This document shows positions 30,554 through 40,091 of a stretch of 64,000 nucleotides of DNA, piece by piece. Both the position numbers and the translations under genes were made by a program. Location of the stretch: the NCBI RefSeq assembly GCF_010500815.1, contig NZ_JAAAMG010000022.1, positions 1 through 64,000 on the forward strand. Direction: 5' to 3'. Origin of the DNA: Jiella pacifica. Lineage in GTDB: Bacteria; Pseudomonadota; Alphaproteobacteria; Rhizobiales; Rhizobiaceae. The first letter of the stretch is position 1. Each line of letters starts with the position of its first letter. The notes under the pieces are model-generated. The model ran no database searches, had not been told where the DNA came from, and was given only the letters and a program-made list of their open reading frames with translations.

Positions 30554-31609
30554 ATGAACCATCCGGACAAGTTCGGCCTCGGGCTTCGCCCGACCATTCA
30601 CGACGTCGCGCATGCCGCGCGCGTCAGTCTCGCCACCGTCGACAGGGTGCTGAACGGCCGCAACGGGGTTCGCCCCGCCACCCGTGAGCGTGTGCTGGCC
30701 GCGGTCAAGGCCGTTGGATATGAGCGCGACGTCGCCGCGGCCAACCTTTCCAAGCGGCGCGAATATCGAATTCACTTCGTCCTCCCCGCGGGACCGAACA
30801 GCTTCATGCGCGGCATCGAAGACGAAGTGGCCTCGCTCTGCGGTCCGGCCCGTCAGGACCGTGTGCAGCTTTCCCTCCAGACGGTTCCGCCCTTCGACGC
30901 GCCGGGCCTCGTCACGGCGTTGCACGCCATCGATCCGAAGCGCGTCGACGGGTTGGCCGTCGTCGCCACCGACGCACCGATCGTCCGAGAGGCGATCGAC
31001 GGCCTCGTCGCCCGCGGCCTGCCCGTGGTGACGCTGGTGAGCGACGTTCCCTCCAGCCGGCGCGGGCATTTCGTCGGGATCGACAACGTCACCGCCGGGC
31101 GCACGGCGGCCGGACTGCTCGGCCGCTTCTGCCATGACCGGCCCGGCGACCTCGCGGTCGTCGCAGGGTCCGGCCTGGTGCGCGACCACGTCGAGCGGCG
31201 GCTGGGCTTCGAGCAGGTGATTCGAACCGAGTATCGGCAATTGAAGGTCCTGCCCTCCATCGAGGGGCTGGACGAGCCCGATCTCGTCGACGAGCTGCTG
31301 TCCGATCTGCTTGCGCAGAATCCTTCAATCGTCGGCATCTACAGTCTTGGCGCCGGCACCCGCGGCGTGTCGCGGGCGTTGACGCGGGCCGGTCTGGCGA
31401 GGCGCCCCTGGACCGTGGTCCACGAGTTGACGCCGCATGCCCGGCAGGAACTTCGGTCCGGCGTGTTCGATGCAGTGCTCCATCAGGACATCGGCCATGA
31501 GGTTCGCAGCGCGATCCGCGTCCTGAGGGCGCGGATCGACGGGCGTCCCTTCGTGCCGGCGCAGGAGCGCATCCGCATCGAGGTCTTCCTGCGCGACAAC
31601 ATCCCATGA
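30554..31609 (+). CDS. LacI-family transcriptional regulator of the xylosidase operon
   Basis: The 351-residue protein starts with a LacI helix-turn-helix and hinge (PTIHDVAHAARVSLATVDRV, then LNGRNGVRPATRERVLAAV) followed by a periplasmic-binding-protein-like effector domain (about 70-345) typical of the subgroup with type 1 substrate-binding fold. It precedes and faces the same way as an ABC importer, GH43 xylosidase and sugar oxidoreductase genes, so it should repress them until a pentose or oligosaccharide binds. Near-identical 16-bp palindromes lie just before this gene and just before the importer gene, supporting direct and autogenous control. The ATG at 30554 is used; the DNA-binding motif begins at residue 13, as usual. 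Confidence 0.9.
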   Translation: MNHPDKFGLGLRPTIHDVAHAARVSLATVDRVLNGRNGVRPATRERVLAAVKAVGYERDVAAANLSKRREYRIHFVLPAGPNSFMRGIEDEVASLCGPARQDRVQLSLQTVPPFDAPGLVTALHAIDPKRVDGLAVVATDAPIVREAIDGLVARGLPVVTLVSDVPSSRRGHFVGIDNVTAGRTAAGLLGRFCHDRPGDLAVVAGSGLVRDHVERRLGFEQVIRTEYRQLKVLPSIEGLDEPDLVDELLSDLLAQNPSIVGIYSLGAGTRGVSRALTRAGLARRPWTVVHELTPHARQELRSGVFDAVLHQDIGHEVRSAIRVLRARIDGRPFVPAQERIRIEVFLRDNIP

Positions 31610-31650
31610 TGGTGACCCATCCATGCTGCGCTTTACACGCGGGGGCAGCC

Positions 31651-31666
31651 TGAGGTACGTTCATCA
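31651..31666. promoter_or_regulatory. LacI-type operator copy 2, upstream of the sugar importer
   Basis: TGAGGTACGTTCATCA is a 16-bp pseudo-palindrome (12 of 16 positions symmetric) with a central CG, 62 bp before the substrate-binding protein start and 42 bp after the regulator stop. It repeats the site at 30510-30525 with one change. Confidence 0.65.
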
Positions 31667-31727
31667 AATCGTCGAGGCGTTCTGCACCTCGACCAGCCGC
31701 TGGGAGGCGGCCGACAGGGAGGTGAAC

Positions 31728-32990
31728 ATGAAGGCTTTTGTCGGGGCTGCGGCCCTTCTCGCGGGGGCGTTCGTCAGCCAGTCCGCGCTCGCGCAGACCG
31801 AGGTCAAGGTCATGCGCGTCGAGCCGGGCGATGCCGAGCAGGCCTTCTACGAGCGCGTCGTCAAGAAATACGAGGCGGCCCATCCAGACGTGAACGTCAC
31901 GTTCGAGTATCTCGCCAACGAGGCCTACAAGACGAAGCTTCCGACCCTTCTCCAGTCGTCCGCCCGCCCCGACATCTTCTACAGCTGGGGCGGCCAGGGG
32001 CTGGTCGAGCAGGTCGAGGCCGGATTCCTGAAGGACATTTCCGGCATGGTCGGGGAAGGCGTCCTCGATCGCTTTCCCAAGGCCGCGCTCGACGCCTACA
32101 GTGTCGACGGCAAGCTCTACGGCCTGCCGCTCTATGCGACGGAGGTGGTGTTCTGGGTCAACAAGCAGCTGACCGAGAAGGCGGGCGTCGACGACACGCA
32201 GATCAAGACCTGGGACGACCTCATCGCCGCCGTCAAGACGCTGAAGGACGCCGGCGTGACGCCGATCGTCGCCGGCGGACAGGACAAGTGGCCGCTGCAT
32301 TTCTACTGGAGCTATCTGGCCCTGCGCGAAGGCGGGCCGGACGCCGTGACGGCTGCGATGTCCGGCGAGGGTGACGGCTTCGGCGGGGAGGCCTTCGTCG
32401 AGGCCGGCAAGGATTTCCAGGAGCTCACCAAGCTCGAGCCGTTCCAGCCGGGCTTCATGGGCACGACCTACGAGACGGCGAGCGGCATGTTCGCGGACGG
32501 CAAGGGCGCGTTCCACCTGATGGGCGACTGGGACTATCTGCCGATGCGCGGCCGTTCGCAGAGCGGCGAGGGGCTGCCGGATTCGCAGCTGGCGATTATG
32601 AGCTTCCCGGTCATCCAGGACCCGGTGTCTTCGGGCGGGGAGGGAGCGACCCTCGGCGGCATCAATGGCTGGGCCGTGACGGCCGATGCGTCCGACCAGG
32701 CGGTCGACTTCCTGACCTTCCTCCTCAACGAGGACCATCAGCGGGAAATCGCCAAGGAAGGCATCTTCATCCCGATCGTCAAGGGCGCCGACGAGGCGCT
32801 GGAGAACCGGTTCTTCCAGCGTGTCGCCAAGGACATCGCCGGCTCGAGCTATCACCAGATCTTCCTCGACCAGTATCTGGGCGCTTCCGTCGGGGCGACG
32901 GTCAACGACATCTCGGCCGATCTCGCCCAGGACGCGACCACGCCCGAAGAGGCTGCCGAGCGAGTCCAGGAAGCCTGGGACTTCCGCTGA
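31728..32990 (+). CDS. ABC sugar transporter substrate-binding protein (family 1)
   Basis: The 420-residue secreted protein has a signal peptide (KAFVGAAALLAGAFVSQSALA), then the cluster B/MalE-like type 2 binding fold with FYERVVKKYEAAHPDVNVTFEY, PDIFYSWGGQGL, YGLPLYATEVVFWVNKQL, WDDLIAAVKTLKDAGVTPI and NGWAVTADASDQAVDFLTFLL. It captures an oligosaccharide for the two permeases downstream. Given the co-encoded GH43 enzyme, xylo- or arabino-oligosaccharides are likely. The start at 31728 is supported by GGGAGG 6 nt upstream and by the signal peptide; an upstream in-frame ATG at 31623 would place 35 residues before the signal. Confidence 0.9.
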   Translation: MKAFVGAAALLAGAFVSQSALAQTEVKVMRVEPGDAEQAFYERVVKKYEAAHPDVNVTFEYLANEAYKTKLPTLLQSSARPDIFYSWGGQGLVEQVEAGFLKDISGMVGEGVLDRFPKAALDAYSVDGKLYGLPLYATEVVFWVNKQLTEKAGVDDTQIKTWDDLIAAVKTLKDAGVTPIVAGGQDKWPLHFYWSYLALREGGPDAVTAAMSGEGDGFGGEAFVEAGKDFQELTKLEPFQPGFMGTTYETASGMFADGKGAFHLMGDWDYLPMRGRSQSGEGLPDSQLAIMSFPVIQDPVSSGGEGATLGGINGWAVTADASDQAVDFLTFLLNEDHQREIAKEGIFIPIVKGADEALENRFFQRVAKDIAGSSYHQIFLDQYLGASVGATVNDISADLAQDATTPEEAAERVQEAWDFR

Positions 32991-33060
32991 TCGCTCGCCG
33001 TGCCGCGCGCGCCGGAGCTGACGGCGCGCGCTCCCGACCCGATGTTTCGCGGAGACGGTC

Positions 33061-33987
33061 ATGCAGACCACCCCGGCCGCACGACGCCTGCCGCTCGGCG
33101 AGAGGCTGCGGCGTGGGATGAGGAGCGGGCGCCTGACGGCGATCGCCCTGCTCCTGCCCCCCGCCTTGATCCTCTTCACGCTGTTCGTGATCCTGCCGCT
33201 GACGGAGTCCGGCTACTACGCCTTCTTCGACTGGAACGGCTACGGCCAGCCGACCGACTATGTCGGCCTGCGGAATTTCGAGCAGATGATGGGCCATTCG
33301 GCCTTTCAGACCGCCGCCGGCAATACCCTCAAGATCGTCGCCGTCTCCCTGTTCCTGCAGATGCCGCTGGCGCTTCTCCTGGCGCTGATGATCTATCGGC
33401 GCACGCCGACGAACGCCCTGTTCCGGCTGGTGTTCTTCGTGCCCTACATCCTCGCCGAGGTCGCCGCAGGCTTGATCTGGAGCTTCGTCTTCGACGGCAA
33501 TTACGGCGTGACCGCCTCGATCGCACAGTCGCTCGGGGTCGACAGCTTCTTCATCCTCGCCAATCGTGACTGGGCCTTCGTCGCCGTCATGACGGTGATC
33601 GTCTGGAAGTATTTCGGCTTCCACATGATGATCTACATCGCGGCGCTGCAGGGCGTCTCGGAGGATCTCATTGAGGCGGCGCGGATCGAGGGTGCCAGGC
33701 GCGTGCAGATCGTCCGCTACGTCCAGGTGCCGATGATCAAGCCGGCCATCGTGGTCAGCGCATTCTTCGCCATCATCGGGGCGCTGCAGGTCTTCGACGT
33801 CATCATTCCCCTGACCAATGGCGGGCCGTCGAATTCGACCCACACCATCGTCACCTATCTCTACACCTTCGGCCTGACCCGGCTGCGGATCGGCTTCGGC
33901 AGCGCCGTCGGCGTGGTGCTGTTCCTCGTCGCCGTCCTCGTCGCGGTCTTCTACCAGCGCTTCGCCATGAAGAGGGCCGAGACATGA
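33061..33987 (+). CDS. ABC sugar transporter permease (MalF/LacF type)
   Basis: The 308-residue inner-membrane permease has six helices and an EAA loop (DLIEAARIEGARRVQIVRYVQVPMIKPAI). It starts with a short cytosolic tail before helix 1 (TAIALLLPPALILFTLFVILP). It lies 70 bp after the binding protein gene and its stop overlaps the next permease (ATGA), forming the heterodimer channel of a carbohydrate importer. Confidence 0.93.
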   Translation: MQTTPAARRLPLGERLRRGMRSGRLTAIALLLPPALILFTLFVILPLTESGYYAFFDWNGYGQPTDYVGLRNFEQMMGHSAFQTAAGNTLKIVAVSLFLQMPLALLLALMIYRRTPTNALFRLVFFVPYILAEVAAGLIWSFVFDGNYGVTASIAQSLGVDSFFILANRDWAFVAVMTVIVWKYFGFHMMIYIAALQGVSEDLIEAARIEGARRVQIVRYVQVPMIKPAIVVSAFFAIIGALQVFDVIIPLTNGGPSNSTHTIVTYLYTFGLTRLRIGFGSAVGVVLFLVAVLVAVFYQRFAMKRAET

Positions 33988-34814
33988 GGTCGAAGCGTCT
34001 CCTGCCCAACATCCTGCGCGTCGCCTTCCTGTGCGTCGTCGCGAGCTTCGTGCTCGCGCCGATGCTGGCGACCGCCCTCGGCGGCTTCAAGACCAATGCC
34101 GAGATCCGCACCAACGCCTTCGCCTTGCCGGAAAGCTGGAACTTCGAATTCTATGCCGCGATCGCGGCGGATCCCGCCTTCTGGCGCTATCTCGGCAATT
34201 CGCTGATCGTTTCCGTCGCAACGGTGGCGCTGACGCTGTTCGTCGGCGCGGCGGCCGCCTACGTCTTCGCACAGATCCGCTTCTTCGGCTCGCGCATGCT
34301 GTTCTCCTACCTGCTGCTCGGGCTGATGTTTCCCTTCGCGACGGCGATCCTGCCCTTGTTCATCAAGGTCCGCGACATCGGCCTCCTCGACACCTACTGG
34401 GCGGTGATCCTGCCGCAGACGGCTTTCGGGCTGTCGCTGGCGATCCTCCTGTTCCGAACCTTCTTCGAGCAGTTGCCGAAGGAGCTGTTCGAGGCAGCCT
34501 ATATCGACGGCTGCGGCTACGTCCGCTTCTTCTGGCGTTTCACGCTGCCCCTCTCGACGCCGATCCTCGCGACCGTCGGGGTCTTCGTCTTCGTCCAGAG
34601 CTGGAACAACTTCCTCCTGCCGCTGGTGGTGCTGAATTCGCGGGAGGTGTTCACCTGGCCGCTCGGGATGATGCAGTTCCGCGGGGAATACGTCACCGAA
34701 TGGAACCGGACGCTCGCCTTCGTCACGCTGACGATCTTGCCGGCCATCGTCTTCTTCCTCGCGGCCCAGAAATACATCGTCGCCGGCCTCACCGGCGGCG
34801 CCGTCAAGGGATGA
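33984..34814 (+). CDS. ABC sugar transporter permease (MalG/LacG type)
   Basis: The 276-residue second permease has six helices and an EAA motif (ELFEAAYIDGCGYVRFFWRFTLPLSTPI), ending in the typical AAQKYIVAGLTGGAVKG tail of this subfamily, which marks it as the MalG-like partner. The start overlaps the first permease stop, and its own stop overlaps the GH43 gene start at 34811 (ATGA), coupling transport and hydrolysis. Confidence 0.93.
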   Translation: MRSKRLLPNILRVAFLCVVASFVLAPMLATALGGFKTNAEIRTNAFALPESWNFEFYAAIAADPAFWRYLGNSLIVSVATVALTLFVGAAAAYVFAQIRFFGSRMLFSYLLLGLMFPFATAILPLFIKVRDIGLLDTYWAVILPQTAFGLSLAILLFRTFFEQLPKELFEAAYIDGCGYVRFFWRFTLPLSTPILATVGVFVFVQSWNNFLLPLVVLNSREVFTWPLGMMQFRGEYVTEWNRTLAFVTLTILPAIVFFLAAQKYIVAGLTGGAVKG

Positions 34815-36469
34815 TCATGACCGCAACGATCCAGAACCCGATCCTGCCGGGCTTCAACCCGGATCCCTCGATCGTCCGGGTGGGAGACGACTATTACGTC
34901 GCCACCTCGACCTTCGAGTGGTATCCGGGCGTTCAGATCCACCATTCGCGCGACCTGAAGAACTGGCGGCTGGTCGCGCGCCCGCTGACCCGCGCGCAGC
35001 AGCTCGACATGCGGGGCGATCCCGATTCCGGCGGGGTCTGGGCGCCGGATCTCAGCTACGCGGACGGCCTGTTCTGGCTGATCTATACCGACGTTAAGCG
35101 GCGCGACGGGGCCTGGAAGGACACCCATAACTATCTCGTCACTGCCCCGGCGATCGACGGCCCGTGGTCTGACGCGATCCGTCTCAATTCCTCCGGCTTC
35201 GACCCCTCGCTCTTCCACGACGAAGACGGCCGCAAATGGCTCGTCAACATGGTCTGGAACCACAATTTCGGCCCGGCGGGGCAGCGTTTCGGCGGCATCC
35301 TCGTGCAGGAGTATTCGCCTGGGGAGGGGCGGCTCGTCGGCCCCGTCCGTAACATCTATCGCGGCACCGACCACCTCTTCACCGAGGGTCCGCATCTCTA
35401 CCGCCGGGACGGCTGGTACTATCTGCTGACCGCCGAAGGCGGCACCGGTTACGACCACGCGGTGACCATGGCCCGCTCGAAGACGCTCGAAGGGCCCTAC
35501 GAGACCGATCCGGCCAAGCACGTCCTCACCGCCAAGGATGCCCCCGAGGCGCTCCTGCAGCGGGCCGGCCATGCCGACATCGTCGAGACTGAGGGCGGCG
35601 AGTTCTACATGGTGCATCTCTGCTCGCGGCCGCTGGAGGCGACCCGCAGGCTTGCGACCGGCGGGCCCCGCGCGATCCATGCCGACGACGTGCGCCGTTC
35701 GCCGCTCGGCCGCGAGACGGCGATCCAGAAGCTCGTCTGGCCGAAGGGCGAGTTTCCGCGGCTCGCTCATGGCGGCAATTCCCCTGCCGAGACGGTCGCG
35801 GCGCCGGCTCTTGCCGAGCAGCCGTTCGCAGCGCCGCCCGCCCGGACGGACTTCGGCGGCCCCGAACTGCCGCCTGCCTTCCAGTGGCTGCGCACGCCGG
35901 AACCCCGTCGCCTGTTCTCGCTCACCGAACGGCCGGGCTTCCTGCGGATTTTCGGCCGGGAATCGCCCGGCTCGGCCTTCGAGCACGCCCTCGTCGCCCG
36001 CCGCCAGACGGACTTCGCCTATCGCGCCGAAACCGAGATCGAATGTTCTCCGACGGGCTACCAGCAGTTCGCCGGGCTGATCGCCTGGTACAACCGCTTC
36101 AAGTTCCACTATCTGGTGGTGACCGCCGACGAAGCGGGTGCGCGGCTTCTCACCGTCTACAGCTGTCCGGCGGACTGGCCGAATGCGCGCCTGAGCTTCC
36201 CGCTGGCCGAGCCGATCCGGCTGCCGGCCGATGGTCCCGTCCGCCTCGGCTGCGACGTCGATGATGGAGAACTGCGCTTTCGTTATGCGCTTGGCGACGG
36301 AGACTGGTCGGGTCTTGGCATCGTCCTCGACCAGTCGGCACTGTCCGACGAGGCGGGCAACGGTCCCGGCAACAATTTCACAGGCGCCTTCGTCGGCATG
36401 GCCGCGCACGACACGTCCGGCGCCGGACTTGCCGCCGATTTTTCGTATTTTTCCTACGAGGCGGTGTGA
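34811..36469 (+). CDS. Glycoside hydrolase family 43 beta-xylosidase / alpha-L-arabinofuranosidase
   Basis: The 552-residue cytosolic enzyme lacks a signal peptide. The N-terminal five-bladed propeller (about 8-330) shows the GH43 catalytic set: the base Asp in PGFNPDPSIVRVGDDYY, the pKa-modulating Asp in FDPSLFHDEDG, and the acid Glu in FTEGPHLYRRDGWYYL. The C-terminal beta-sandwich (about 335-550) is the XynB-type domain that completes the active site. Length and layout match subfamily 11 beta-xylosidases, which release xylose from short xylo-oligosaccharides. Two in-frame ATGs occur (34811 and 34817); the first overlaps the permease stop. Its place among importer genes shows that oligosaccharides are imported whole and split inside the cell. 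Confidence 0.9.
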   Translation: MIMTATIQNPILPGFNPDPSIVRVGDDYYVATSTFEWYPGVQIHHSRDLKNWRLVARPLTRAQQLDMRGDPDSGGVWAPDLSYADGLFWLIYTDVKRRDGAWKDTHNYLVTAPAIDGPWSDAIRLNSSGFDPSLFHDEDGRKWLVNMVWNHNFGPAGQRFGGILVQEYSPGEGRLVGPVRNIYRGTDHLFTEGPHLYRRDGWYYLLTAEGGTGYDHAVTMARSKTLEGPYETDPAKHVLTAKDAPEALLQRAGHADIVETEGGEFYMVHLCSRPLEATRRLATGGPRAIHADDVRRSPLGRETAIQKLVWPKGEFPRLAHGGNSPAETVAAPALAEQPFAAPPARTDFGGPELPPAFQWLRTPEPRRLFSLTERPGFLRIFGRESPGSAFEHALVARRQTDFAYRAETEIECSPTGYQQFAGLIAWYNRFKFHYLVVTADEAGARLLTVYSCPADWPNARLSFPLAEPIRLPADGPVRLGCDVDDGELRFRYALGDGDWSGLGIVLDQSALSDEAGNGPGNNFTGAFVGMAAHDTSGAGLAADFSYFSYEAV

Positions 36470-36496
36470 TGGAAGGGCAGAAGGAAGGACAGACGC

Positions 36497-37507
36497 ATGG
36501 CTGAAGTCCGCCTGAAAAACGTCACCAAGGCCTTCGGCAGCGTCACGGTCATTCCCGACCTCGATCTGATGGTGCCGGACGGGTCCTTCACGGTGCTGGT
36601 GGGGCCGTCCGGCTGCGGAAAGTCCACGCTCCTGCGGATCATCGCCGGGCTCGAAATGCCGACCGCCGGCACGATCGAGATCGGCGGCGAGGACGTCACT
36701 GACGAGGAGCCGTCGAAGCGCGGCATCTCCATGGTGTTCCAGTCCTACGCCCTCTATCCGCACATGACGGTGAAAGAGAACATCGACTTCGGGCTACGCC
36801 TCGCCAAGACGCCGGCGGACGAACGCGAACGGCGGGTGGCCGAGGCGGCGCGCATCCTCGCCCTGACGGACTATCTCGATCGCAAGCCCGGACAGCTGTC
36901 CGGCGGCCAGCGCCAGCGCGTCGCCATCGGCCGCTCGATCGTGCGCCAGCCGAAGGTCTTCCTGTTCGACGAGCCGCTGTCGAATCTCGACGCGGCGCTG
37001 CGCACCCAGATGCGGGTGGAACTGGCGCAGCTCCACCAGTCGATCGACGCGACGATGATCTACGTCACCCACGACCAGGTCGAGGCGATGACGCTGGCGG
37101 ACCAGATCGTCGTGATGACTGCCGGCCGGATCGAGCAGGTCGGGGCGCCCATGGACCTCTACGATCGGCCGCAGACGGTCTTCGTCGCCGGCTTCATCGG
37201 CTCGCCCAAGATGAACCTTCTTCCGGGCGAGGCCGCGGGCCGCCCCGAGGTGGAGACCGTCGGCATCCGGCCGGAGCACATCCGCGCGGATACGGAGGCG
37301 GGCGACTGGCCGGCGGTGGCGAACGTCGTCGAGAATCTCGGCTCCGACACCATCGCCTATGTCTCCGCGGATAAACGCGGCGAGCTGACCGTGCGCCTGC
37401 CGGGGCACATGCGGCTGAGGCCCGGGGAGAGGCTCTTCCTCACCCCGGAATCCGAGAACCTGCATCTTTTCGGCGAGAACGGGCAGCGGGTGGGGCCGGG
37501 AACATGA
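36497..37507 (+). CDS. ABC sugar transporter ATP-binding protein (MsmX/UgpC type)
   Basis: The 336-residue ATPase has Walker [11 protein letters not shown]-loop [13 protein letters not shown], signature [14 protein letters not shown], Walker [14 protein letters not shown]-loop [13 protein letters not shown] and a C-terminal MalK-like TOBE/OB regulatory region (about 240-335). It energises the two permeases encoded before the GH43 gene. The ribosome binding site lies in GAAGGACAG before the ATG; the stop overlaps the oxidoreductase start (ATGA). Confidence 0.95.
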   Translation: MAEVRLKNVTKAFGSVTVIPDLDLMVPDGSFTVLVGPSGCGKSTLLRIIAGLEMPTAGTIEIGGEDVTDEEPSKRGISMVFQSYALYPHMTVKENIDFGLRLAKTPADERERRVAEAARILALTDYLDRKPGQLSGGQRQRVAIGRSIVRQPKVFLFDEPLSNLDAALRTQMRVELAQLHQSIDATMIYVTHDQVEAMTLADQIVVMTAGRIEQVGAPMDLYDRPQTVFVAGFIGSPKMNLLPGEAAGRPEVETVGIRPEHIRADTEAGDWPAVANVVENLGSDTIAYVSADKRGELTVRLPGHMRLRPGERLFLTPESENLHLFGENGQRVGPGT

Positions 37508-38613
37508 AGGCGGTCGGCATCGGCATCGTCGGTTGCGGCGTGATCAGCGACATCTACCTGAAGAACGCGGCGCTGTTTCCGCAGATCTCGGTCCGCGCGG
37601 TCGCAGATCGCCTGCCGGAAGCGGCGCAGGCGCGCGGCGAAGCCTATGGCGTCGCAGCGCTGACCGTCCCGGAGCTCCTTGCCCGCGAGGACGTCGAGAT
37701 CGTCCTCAACCTGACCATTCCCGCCGCCCATGCGGAAGTCGGCCATGCGGCGCTGGCGGCGGGCAAGCACGTCTACAGCGAAAAGCCGCTGGCGGCGACG
37801 TTGCGGGAGGCGGCGGCGCTGAGCCGGACGGCGGCCGAGGCGGGGCTTCGGCTCGGCTGCGCGCCGGACACCTTTCTCGGCGGGGCGCACCAGACGGCCC
37901 GCGCGCTCGTCGACGCCGGGCGGATCGGCCGGCCCGTCGCCGGCACGGCGACGCTGATGGTCGCGGGCCACGAACGCTGGCATCCGAACCCTGACTTCTA
38001 CTATGCGCCCGGCGGCGGGCCGCTGTTCGACATGGGGCCCTATTACATCACCGCGATGGTCAACCTGCTCGGCCCGGTCGCCCGCGTCTCGGCATTGGCA
38101 TCGCGCAGCCGGGACCGGCGGACGATCGCTACCGGGCCGAGGGCGGGAGAGACCGTGGCGGTCGAGGTCGACACCCACATTGCCGGCTTGATGGAATTTC
38201 AGAGCGGCGCGCTCGTCCAGATCGTCACCAGCTTCGACGTCAAGGCCCATCGCCACGCGCCGCTCGAACTCTACGGCGAGGAAGGCTCGCTGCTGATCCC
38301 CGATCCGAACCGCTTCGACGGCACGGTCGAACTGTTCGACGGCGAATGGCGACCGCAGCCGACCCTGCATGCCCATGGCGACGGCAACTATCGCGGCCTC
38401 GGCCTCGCCGACATGGCCGCGGCGATCGCGGCAGGCCGGCCGCACCGGGCGAGCGGCGAGCTGGCGCTCCACGTCCTCGAAGTCATGGAGGCCCTCCTCG
38501 CCTCGGCGAAGGCGGGAACTTCTATCGGCATCCGTTCCACCTGCGCCCGGCCGACGCCGCTCGCTCCGGGCGGTGCAACCGGCGAAATCTCGTCCAAGGA
38601 GCCTGACGCATGA
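37504..38613 (+). CDS. Gfo/Idh/MocA-family NAD(P)-dependent sugar oxidoreductase
   Basis: The 369-residue protein has an N-terminal Rossmann domain ([22 protein letters not shown]), a conserved [12 protein letters not shown] motif with the active-site Lys, and a C-terminal alpha/beta sheet domain with the [21 protein letters not shown] motif holding the catalytic His/Asp region seen in sugar dehydrogenases. It likely oxidises or reduces a monosaccharide product of the GH43 enzyme; the exact sugar is unknown. It overlaps the ATPase stop and the ThuA start by four bases each, so all three are coupled. Confidence 0.88.
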   Translation: MKAVGIGIVGCGVISDIYLKNAALFPQISVRAVADRLPEAAQARGEAYGVAALTVPELLAREDVEIVLNLTIPAAHAEVGHAALAAGKHVYSEKPLAATLREAAALSRTAAEAGLRLGCAPDTFLGGAHQTARALVDAGRIGRPVAGTATLMVAGHERWHPNPDFYYAPGGGPLFDMGPYYITAMVNLLGPVARVSALASRSRDRRTIATGPRAGETVAVEVDTHIAGLMEFQSGALVQIVTSFDVKAHRHAPLELYGEEGSLLIPDPNRFDGTVELFDGEWRPQPTLHAHGDGNYRGLGLADMAAAIAAGRPHRASGELALHVLEVMEALLASAKAGTSIGIRSTCARPTPLAPGGATGEISSKEPDA

Positions 38614-39254
38614 CGAAACCCGCGCTGATCTTCTGGGGCGGCTGGGAAGGACACCAGCCGGAAGCCTGCGCCGCCGTCGTCGCCGACATGCTGAGGGCCG
38701 AGGGCTTCGACGTCGTCTCGAACGAGGGCACGGACGTTCTTGCGGACGCCGACCTGACGCGCTTCGATCTCATCGTGCCGCTGGCGACCCAGGTCCAGGT
38801 CGACAGGCAGGCGCTGACGAACCTCGTCGCCGCGGTCGAGGCCGGCACGGGGCTTGGCGGCTTCCACGGCGGCATGGGCGACACCTTCCGCAACGAGCCC
38901 GCCTACCAGTTCATGGTCGGCGGCCAATGGGTCGCCCATCCCGGCAACATCATCGACTACAGGGTGGAAATCACCCGGCCCGACGATCCGCTCGTCGCCG
39001 GCATCGGCGATTTCCACTACCGGTCCGAGCAGTACTACCTGCATGTCGATCCCGGCATCGAAGTTCTGGCCACCACCACCTTTTCCGGCGAGCACGCCCC
39101 TTGGACGAAGGGCGTCGTCATGCCGGTGGTCTGGAAGCATCGCTACGGCGCGGCGCGCGTGTTCTACTCTGCGCTCGGTCATGCCGCCGCCGAATTCGAA
39201 GTCCCGCAGATGCGTGAGATCCTGCGGCGCGGCCTCCTCTGGGCGGCGCGCTGA
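38610..39254 (+). CDS. ThuA-domain protein
   Basis: The 214-residue protein with the ThuA/class I glutamine-amidotransferase-like fold starts PALIFWGGWEGHQPEACA and continues with GTGLGGFHGGMGDTFRNEPAYQFMVGGQWVAHPG and a YHVDPGIEVLATT-like core (YYLHVDPGIEVLA). The usual catalytic Cys is absent at the glycine-rich elbow, as in other ThuA proteins, whose biochemical role in sugar use is not settled. It is the last gene of the operon and converges on an SDR gene; a short GCCCC-TGC-GGGGC hairpin lies at 39261-39273. Confidence 0.85.
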   Translation: MTKPALIFWGGWEGHQPEACAAVVADMLRAEGFDVVSNEGTDVLADADLTRFDLIVPLATQVQVDRQALTNLVAAVEAGTGLGGFHGGMGDTFRNEPAYQFMVGGQWVAHPGNIIDYRVEITRPDDPLVAGIGDFHYRSEQYYLHVDPGIEVLATTTFSGEHAPWTKGVVMPVVWKHRYGAARVFYSALGHAAAEFEVPQMREILRRGLLWAAR

Positions 39255-39302
39255 CGCATGGCCCCTGCGGGGCGGCAGCGCACCAGCCCTGATGCGGAGA
39301 TG

Positions 39303-40091
39303 TCAGACCGACTTGATCGCCCCGCCGTCGCAGCGGACGACGCTGCCGGTGACATAGGCGGCCCGTGCGCTGACCAGAAACGCCGCGACGGCGGCGAACT
39401 CCTCGACGGTGCCGTAGCGCTTCGCCGGGATCGACTGACGGGCGCTCTCGCGGATCGCGTCGATCGGCTTCTCCGATCGCTTGGCGTTGGCAGCGTCGAG
39501 TTCGTCCACCCGGTCCGTGTGGATGCGGCCGGGCAGCAGCATGTTGACCGTGACGCCGTCCTCAGCGACCTCGTTCGACAAGGACTTTGTCCAGCCGACG
39601 AGCGCCGAACGCAACGTGTTCGAATAGGCGAGATTGGGGATCGGCTGCACGACGCCCGAGGAGCCGACCGTCAGGATGCGGCCGAAGCCCGCCGATCGCA
39701 TCGCCGGCAGGGCGCGGGTCGAAAGGTCGACGATGCGCGCCACCATCATCTGGAATTGCGTCTGCAGCACTTCCACCGACATGTCGGTGGCGCCGCCCGG
39801 CGGCGGGCCGCCGGTGTTGTTGACCAGAATGTCGATGCCGCCGAGGGTGTTGCCGGCGGCCTCGATCATCTGCTCGGCGAAGGCTGGATCGGCGAGGTCG
39901 GCGGCGACGCTGTAAGCTTTGCCGCGACCGCGCGCATTGATCGCCTCGGCATTGCGCGCGAGTTTGTCGGCGCTGCGCCCGCACAGGAGGACGTCGGCGC
40001 CCTCGGCGGCGATGGCTTCGGCGATGCCGAGGCCGAGACCGCGGGAGGAGGCGAGGACCAGCGCCCGCTTGCCGGCAATCTCAAGATCCAT
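39303..40091 (-). CDS. SDR-family oxidoreductase with an altered catalytic Lys position
   Basis: The 262-residue classical-length short-chain dehydrogenase has the cofactor loop LVLASSRGLGLGIA, an NNTGG motif, and a C-terminal AAYVTGSVVRCDGG. The catalytic Ser-Tyr-xxx-Lys reads SS...LAYSNTLRSALVGW: Tyr is present but the Lys is replaced by Leu. Members of this subgroup often have a similar SNxLR block, so it may be a variant catalytic family rather than a mutant. It is the second gene of a minus-strand pair after a DapA-family lyase, overlapping it by 11 bp, and probably acts on a keto-acid or sugar-acid product. The substrate is unknown. Confidence 0.85.
   Translation of the reverse strand: MDLEIAGKRALVLASSRGLGLGIAEAIAAEGADVLLCGRSADKLARNAEAINARGRGKAYSVAADLADPAFAEQMIEAAGNTLGGIDILVNNTGGPPPGGATDMSVEVLQTQFQMMVARIVDLSTRALPAMRSAGFGRILTVGSSGVVQPIPNLAYSNTLRSALVGWTKSLSNEVAEDGVTVNMLLPGRIHTDRVDELDAANAKRSEKPIDAIRESARQSIPAKRYGTVEEFAAVAAFLVSARAAYVTGSVVRCDGGAIKSV

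Noticed and set aside
34517-36763. 748-codon leftward frame opposite the GH43 gene
   Set aside because: It is antisense to a glycosidase with all three catalytic acids in place.
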